This document shows positions 27,793-31,505 of a stretch of 31,505 nt of DNA, piece by piece. Under the pieces are notes generated by a model. It saw only the letters and a program-made list of their open reading frames with translations, ran no database searches and was not told the origin of the DNA. This stretch comes from a virus. The stretch lies in IMG/VR virus record IMGVR_UViG_3300022562_000360, positions 1 through 31,505 of that record; one strand, written 5' to 3'. Made by a program: the position numbers and the translations under genes. Position 1 is the first letter of the stretch. Every line of letters starts with the position of its first letter.

Positions 27793-29214
27793 TCAGACCG
27801 TGTACTTGATGCCCGTGAGATACTGAGCTGCCGCAGACCGGCGCTTCGCCCAGTGGATGTACCGCTCGGCGCGGATCGCGATCGAGTTCGTCTGGAACAT
27901 GCTGACCACCGCGCTTTCCACGCTGGTCTGCGGCGAACCCGAACCTGCCGAGTACATCGACGGAGCCGTGTCCATCTCGAGGGATGCCTCACGGCTGATG
28001 TCGATCGACACGCCACCGTCATCCGCAAGCCAGACGTCCGAGGCGTTCACCAGGATCAGGATATCCCGGGCAATCGTCGGCGAACCAGCTGCCACGTCGG
28101 GGACGTGCTCCGACACGATCACTGGCAAGCCGATGAATCGGCCACCCGTCATCGAGATTTCGGGGAACTCTTGCTGACCGAGCGCGTTCCGCATCAGCGA
28201 AAGCGTCAGAGCCAGAGTCGCAGGCATGATCCACACGCCGGTGCTGAGGGAGATGTTGGCGCTGATGAAGTTCGTCATCAGAGCTTTCACGTCCGTCCGC
28301 ACTGCGTCTGCGTCGGTGCCTCCCGTCGAGGAAACCGGCGAAGCGGTGTTCGTGATCGACGCCGGCGAAACGCCCGACACAGCCGCCTTCGTCGGGGAAA
28401 CGAAGTCGATGTCCATGCGCTCGATCAGCGCCGCTGCGAGCGAATCCCGCACCAGAGCTTCTGCCGACGGGTTCGAGAAGCGGAGCAGCTCTTCCGTGAT
28501 CACCGCGATGTTCGCCACCTTGGTGTACGGGAACGTGGTCCGCTCGTAGCCGAACTTCGTCAGCGGCTTGGCAGCGCCTTCACCGACCCAGTAGCCCGAC
28601 CCGCCGACCGTTTGGCCAGGAATCGTGACGTTGAATGGCACCGACCGCAGGGCAGGAATCCCGTTCTGGCCGAACTTGCCGACGATCGTCGCTGGGCGGA
28701 GGTACTCCACGAAATCGCCGACGAACTGGTTGTCCGCCTGCGCCAGGGGAGCTGCCCACGTGACATGCTGGGCGGTGCCTGCGGCGACCTGCGCCTTGAT
28801 GTAGTTCTGGATCCGGTGCTCTTCCGGATACACGTTCTTGGCGATCTCGTGCGCCTGCATCAGGTTCCCCTTCGCAGCCGCCAGACACATGGCGTAGCGA
28901 GCGAACTCGATGCCAGGCGGGAGGTTGCGGCGAACCGTGATCGGGGCAGCGGTCGGAACCACTCGGCCATTGCCGTCTTCCGCGCGAGCGATGACTGGCG
29001 TGGCCTTCGTGGCTTGGAACCGCTCGAGGCTGCGAAGTCGCACCAGGTGGGCATCCACCTCCTTGACTTCGGATTCGAGGGTATCGTACTCCTCGGTTTC
29101 CTCTGCGTCCAGGGTCCTGCCCTCTTCTGCCGCTTTGGCCATGAGGGCTTCCATTCGCTCCGAGGAAGCCAGGCGCTTCGCTTCGAAAGCTGCAATCTGA
29201 TCTGCGATCTTCAT
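27793..29214 (-). CDS. possible internally initiated major capsid protein, 473 aa
   Basis: Within the fusion gene, Met190 is encoded by ATG at 29214-29212. CGGAG (from about 29225 to 29221) lies six bases before it, a good Shine-Dalgarno. Translation here would give MKIADQIAAFEAKRL…, the usual start of an HK97 scaffold-capsid protein (delta domain coiled coil, then capsid fold), without the protease. Known HK97-type phages need many capsids per protease, so such an internal start would solve the ratio problem. Whether it is used cannot be seen from sequence. Confidence 0.5.
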   Translation of the reverse strand: MKIADQIAAFEAKRLASSERMEALMAKAAEEGRTLDAEETEEYDTLESEVKEVDAHLVRLRSLERFQATKATPVIARAEDGNGRVVPTAAPITVRRNLPPGIEFARYAMCLAAAKGNLMQAHEIAKNVYPEEHRIQNYIKAQVAAGTAQHVTWAAPLAQADNQFVGDFVEYLRPATIVGKFGQNGIPALRSVPFNVTIPGQTVGGSGYWVGEGAAKPLTKFGYERTTFPYTKVANIAVITEELLRFSNPSAEALVRDSLAAALIERMDIDFVSPTKAAVSGVSPASITNTASPVSSTGGTDADAVRTDVKALMTNFISANISLSTGVWIMPATLALTLSLMRNALGQQEFPEISMTGGRFIGLPVIVSEHVPDVAAGSPTIARDILILVNASDVWLADDGGVSIDISREASLEMDTAPSMYSAGSGSPQTSVESAVVSMFQTNSIAIRAERYIHWAKRRSAAAQYLTGIKYTV

Positions 29215-29781
29215 GTCTTTCTCCGTAACTTTGGGTTTGATTGCCGAAGCGCCGGCTAGGTGAACGACTCGCTTGCGCACCAGACCAGACGCGGCCAGCG
29301 CTTGCTCGTCGAAGTTCTTGATGGATTGGATCGTTGCCTCCGCATTCGCGGGGATGGTGACTGCTGACAGCTCGTGCCAGGCCCACTTCAGAAAGTGGAT
29401 GCCACCTTTCGAATTCTCGATGAAGTTGTACTCGAGGGCTTGAAACCCGATCGACAGGCCTTTCACCAGGCCAGACTTCAGGCTCTGCCAAGCTTCGTCG
29501 AGCCTGTCCTTCAGCTTGCCAGGTTCGTCGATCTTCACCAGCCTGGCTTTCACCTCGATGCCCTCGCTGGTGACCTTTGCAGAGTACACCTCGCCGATGG
29601 GTTCTGCCGATCGATGCTGCCACAGCAGCGGAATCGGCAGCTTGAACTGGGCGCCCTTCGGCTCTACCACGTCCCCCATGCGATCGGTGGTCGGGGTGGT
29701 GGCAATCCCGGTGAGTTCCCGCTTGTCGGCATCGAAAGACTTGACTGACAGGATGCTGTAGGCACGCTGAATCTTTTTCAT
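27793..29781 (-). CDS. prohead protease-major capsid fusion protein
   Basis: 662 residues joining two normally separate HK97-type proteins. The N-terminal 165 residues are the prohead protease: LLWQHRSAEPIGEV (His56), GLVKGLSIGFQALE (Ser110) and AWHELSAVTIPANAEA (Glu137), the expected triad. After a linker comes a scaffold-like coiled coil (about 190-265, EAKRLASSERMEALMAKAAEEGRTLDAEE…), then the HK97-fold capsid (about 290-662; LRPATIVGKFGQNGIPALRSVPFNVTIPG, KLVANIAVITEELLRFS-like segment, RSAAAQYLTGIKYTV end). The protease may cut itself and the scaffold out after assembly. ATG 29781 has AGGAGG upstream. An internal start at ATG 29214 (next entry) could make capsid without protease. Confidence 0.9.
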   Translation of the reverse strand: MKKIQRAYSILSVKSFDADKRELTGIATTPTTDRMGDVVEPKGAQFKLPIPLLWQHRSAEPIGEVYSAKVTSEGIEVKARLVKIDEPGKLKDRLDEAWQSLKSGLVKGLSIGFQALEYNFIENSKGGIHFLKWAWHELSAVTIPANAEATIQSIKNFDEQALAASGLVRKRVVHLAGASAIKPKVTEKDMKIADQIAAFEAKRLASSERMEALMAKAAEEGRTLDAEETEEYDTLESEVKEVDAHLVRLRSLERFQATKATPVIARAEDGNGRVVPTAAPITVRRNLPPGIEFARYAMCLAAAKGNLMQAHEIAKNVYPEEHRIQNYIKAQVAAGTAQHVTWAAPLAQADNQFVGDFVEYLRPATIVGKFGQNGIPALRSVPFNVTIPGQTVGGSGYWVGEGAAKPLTKFGYERTTFPYTKVANIAVITEELLRFSNPSAEALVRDSLAAALIERMDIDFVSPTKAAVSGVSPASITNTASPVSSTGGTDADAVRTDVKALMTNFISANISLSTGVWIMPATLALTLSLMRNALGQQEFPEISMTGGRFIGLPVIVSEHVPDVAAGSPTIARDILILVNASDVWLADDGGVSIDISREASLEMDTAPSMYSAGSGSPQTSVESAVVSMFQTNSIAIRAERYIHWAKRRSAAAQYLTGIKYTV

Positions 29782-29782
29782 G

Positions 29783-31423
29783 TCATCTGCCTCCTAGGAA
29801 GAATGCCTGATACTTGGGCTTGACTGGTGCTTCTTTCGACATCAGGCCGACTGCCATGGCCAGGGTTACTGCCCCGTCGATTCTGACTGCCCCCTCAGGG
29901 GTTTTTGACTTGTCGATTTTCACGTTACCTGCCGGATCCCTGACTACCCTGGCATTGGCGATGCAGGATCTCAGAACTGGGTGGCCCCCGTGGAACAGCT
30001 TTCCCGCCAAGGCCAGTTCCTGCGTTTTCTCGATTGCTGGACTCATGTCCTTGAACCCCTGTCCCCACGGAATCAGCGGGAGATCCAGATCCAGCTCCTT
30101 CAGCTCAAGCTTCAGGTCCTCTATGCGCCAGCGATCGTACGCTATACCTTGGACGTCGTAAAGGGAACATATTTCGCCCAGTCTCATGGCGACGTGGCTG
30201 TATCGGATCACTGGCCCCGGGATGGCCTCGAGGTACCCCTGCCGGATCCACAGCCGGAAAAGGTCCTCTTCCGCAGGTCTTCGACCCTCAAGCGCACCTT
30301 CTGGGGTCCAGAAGTACTGGAGGATCCCGTAGGTCTGGTCTGTCCCGCCCGAGGGGAACACCAGGGTGAATGAGGTGAGGTCCAGCCTGCCGGACAGGTC
30401 TAGCCCCCCATACGCAATCGCCCCCCGCCGGATAAGGGGAGCCGCATCCCCCGAGTTCCACACCGAGGCGGTGAGCATTACGTCGTTCGAGGAAGCGTAG
30501 ACTCGCTGGTTCAACCTGAGATTGCGGAACCCTGGCTCTTCTGACGGGATCCGCTTGGCGCGCTTCGCCTTGCTCATGAGGTCCTCGATGTCGAGGAACT
30601 TGCCCCACGCAGGGTTGCAGGCCTTTAAGGTCTCCTCGGAGAAGGGGTCAGCGTCAGAAGGAGCGCAGATCAGCTGCACGTAGACAGTAGGATCGACGCC
30701 ACTCAAGCCATCATCGATGAGGACTGACAGGGGGTGCTCATCGTTGGGAGCTTGGGTTGAAAGCACCACGCCGAGCGACTCGTTGCGCTTCGACATGCCC
30801 TGCATGAGGTTGTCAAGCAGCCTGCGGTCCTTCGCCTGAGCTAGCTCGTCGTACACCCAGAAGCTGGGGGCTCGACCGTGAGCACCTCGAGCATCACTCG
30901 ACAAGCTCTCGAACTTGGAACCCTTCGCAGGGCCTACCAGCACCTCTATCCGCTTGGTGAAGCGCTGGATGTTGGTGATGATGGCGAACTCGGGAACCTC
31001 GAGGATGATAGCTTCCATCTCCGAGAACATGATGCCTGCTTGCTCGCGGTCGATTGCCGCAGAGTACACCTCACCTCGAGGTTCTGACTCTGGGCCGAAC
31101 AGGTGACACAGGCACAGGCCTGCGGTCATGCCCGTCTTGCCGTTGCCCTTGGGTTCGCTTTGAATCGCCAGCTTGATCAGCCTGAGCCCGTTTTTCTGGG
31201 TCGGGCCGTACACATTCTCGATGAAGGTTTTCTGCTCTGGCAGCAGCTTCATCTTCTTGCCCTGGAGTTTTCCCTTCGTTACTGGTAGCCACTCCAGGAA
31301 AGCGATTACGCGCTGCGCCCTTGATAGCTTAGCAGAAAGCCACGGGAATTTCCTAAGCCTTTTAGATGGCTCAATGCTCGAAGCTTTCTTTTGGCGGCCA
31401 GCACCGGGCCCGCGCAATCCCAT
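29783..31423 (-). CDS. terminase large subunit
   Basis: 546 residues of the Terminase_1 family. Walker A is SEPKGNGKTG (89-98), Walker B WVYDELAQ (189-196, with Asp192-Glu193), the coupling motif region VLSTQAPND (about 216-224), and the RNase-H-like nuclease starts at GGLDLSGRLDLTSFTLVFPSGG (about 342-363) with IAYDRW (about 432-437) and later IDGAVTLAMAVGLMSKE. It packages DNA into the prohead using ATP and cuts the concatemer. The gene ends just before the capsid gene (two bases between stop and start), and begins nine bases after a partial upstream ORF. The N-terminus MGLRGPGAGRQKK is basic, as usual. Confidence 0.93.
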   Translation of the reverse strand: MGLRGPGAGRQKKASSIEPSKRLRKFPWLSAKLSRAQRVIAFLEWLPVTKGKLQGKKMKLLPEQKTFIENVYGPTQKNGLRLIKLAIQSEPKGNGKTGMTAGLCLCHLFGPESEPRGEVYSAAIDREQAGIMFSEMEAIILEVPEFAIITNIQRFTKRIEVLVGPAKGSKFESLSSDARGAHGRAPSFWVYDELAQAKDRRLLDNLMQGMSKRNESLGVVLSTQAPNDEHPLSVLIDDGLSGVDPTVYVQLICAPSDADPFSEETLKACNPAWGKFLDIEDLMSKAKRAKRIPSEEPGFRNLRLNQRVYASSNDVMLTASVWNSGDAAPLIRRGAIAYGGLDLSGRLDLTSFTLVFPSGGTDQTYGILQYFWTPEGALEGRRPAEEDLFRLWIRQGYLEAIPGPVIRYSHVAMRLGEICSLYDVQGIAYDRWRIEDLKLELKELDLDLPLIPWGQGFKDMSPAIEKTQELALAGKLFHGGHPVLRSCIANARVVRDPAGNVKIDKSKTPEGAVRIDGAVTLAMAVGLMSKEAPVKPKYQAFFLGGR

Positions 31424-31432
31424 CTTCCAATC

Positions 31433-31505
31433 CTACTTACAGAAACGGTTTACACCGGAGGAAAAGTTGCTTGCTGCTTCAGCCCTTGCAAACTCCTTCT
31501 GCAGA
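31433..31505 (-). CDS. possible C-terminus of terminase small subunit (partial)
   Basis: On the minus strand one frame is open from the window edge to TAG at 31435-31433, reading LQKEFARAEAASNFSSGVNRFCK. The other two frames close sooner. It ends nine bases before the terL start, with TTGGAAG in the gap. Position suggests the small terminase subunit, but 23 residues are too few to identify it. Confidence 0.4.
   Translation of the reverse strand, partial: LQKEFARAEAASNFSSGVNRFCK

Noticed and set aside
27853-29259. 468-codon open frame on the plus strand opposite the capsid gene
   Set aside because: Composition is dominated by Arg, His and Asp, as expected from the reverse complement of a GC-rich capsid gene; no domains and no neighbours on that strand.
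28580-29623. 347-codon minus-strand frame overlapping the protease-capsid gene in another frame
   Set aside because: Low-complexity Gly/Arg/Ser-rich translation; the overlapping frame shows protease and capsid motifs and therefore is the real gene.
1-31505. tRNA genes, integrase, repressor or att sites
   Set aside because: I looked for tRNA TPsiC-like segments with matching stems and for tyrosine or serine recombinase motifs and found none.

Overview
The window is a 31.5 kb piece of a tailed double-stranded DNA phage (or prophage) with a long non-contractile tail and an HK97-type head. The evidence is a nearly complete siphovirus morphogenesis operon: large terminase, fused prohead protease/capsid, HK97 portal, connector, head closure, gp10-like, tail terminator, tail tube, frameshifted tail chaperone, tape measure, and a tail tip set in the order seen in lambda-like phages and gene transfer agents (minor tail protein, DUF2163-like, NlpC/P60-like, tip protein J). 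No integrase, repressor, tRNA or att site is visible, so lifestyle is undecided. The host cannot be named. Genes are tightly packed with ATGA/GTGA overlaps and strong Shine-Dalgarno sites, so it is a bacterium. The tail tip layout fits Gram-negative hosts best, but this is weak inference. No gap between genes exceeds about 155 bases.

Layout. Positions 1-872 (+): a string of tiny genes joined by near-identical junction repeats. Positions 1017-8155 (+): replication and recombination (Cas4/AddB-like Fe-S nuclease, DUF2815 ssDNA-binding protein, family A DNA polymerase, VRR-NUC nuclease, SNF2-type helicase), with small DNA-binding-like proteins and three good intrinsic terminators. Positions 8215-11462 (+): a nucleotide-metabolism island (dNMP kinase fused to a uracil-DNA-glycosylase-like domain, a methyltransferase, a thymidylate-synthase/dCMP-hydroxymethylase homologue, a MazG-like pyrophosphohydrolase and a dCMP deaminase), followed by a small Ntn-hydrolase to 12031. 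The two transcription units converge at about 12.03-12.10 kb. Positions 12102-31505 (-): the late operon, read from terminase (right) to tail tip and a small membrane protein (left).

Two parts stand out. First, the nucleotide island contains counterparts of the phage T4 steps for replacing cytosine with a modified cytosine: a dNTP pyrophosphohydrolase, a TS-fold enzyme with Asp at the position where dCMP hydroxymethylase has Asp and thymidylate synthase has Asn, and a dNMP kinase. The TS-fold protein has also apparently lost other classical catalytic residues, so its chemistry may be new. Second, the structural operon is interrupted between connector and head-closure genes by a six-gene cassette (two glycosyltransferase-like proteins, two methyltransferase-like proteins, two tandem GPSL-motif MptE-like paralogues). 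This cassette lies one gene downstream of a collagen-like fibre gene. It could decorate the virion (perhaps the collagen fibre) or modified DNA bases. Also notable are a protease-capsid polyprotein with an internal capsid start, and a 10-bp AACTAGATCC-type tandem repeat that occurs in two distant spacers, always in the transcribed sense.
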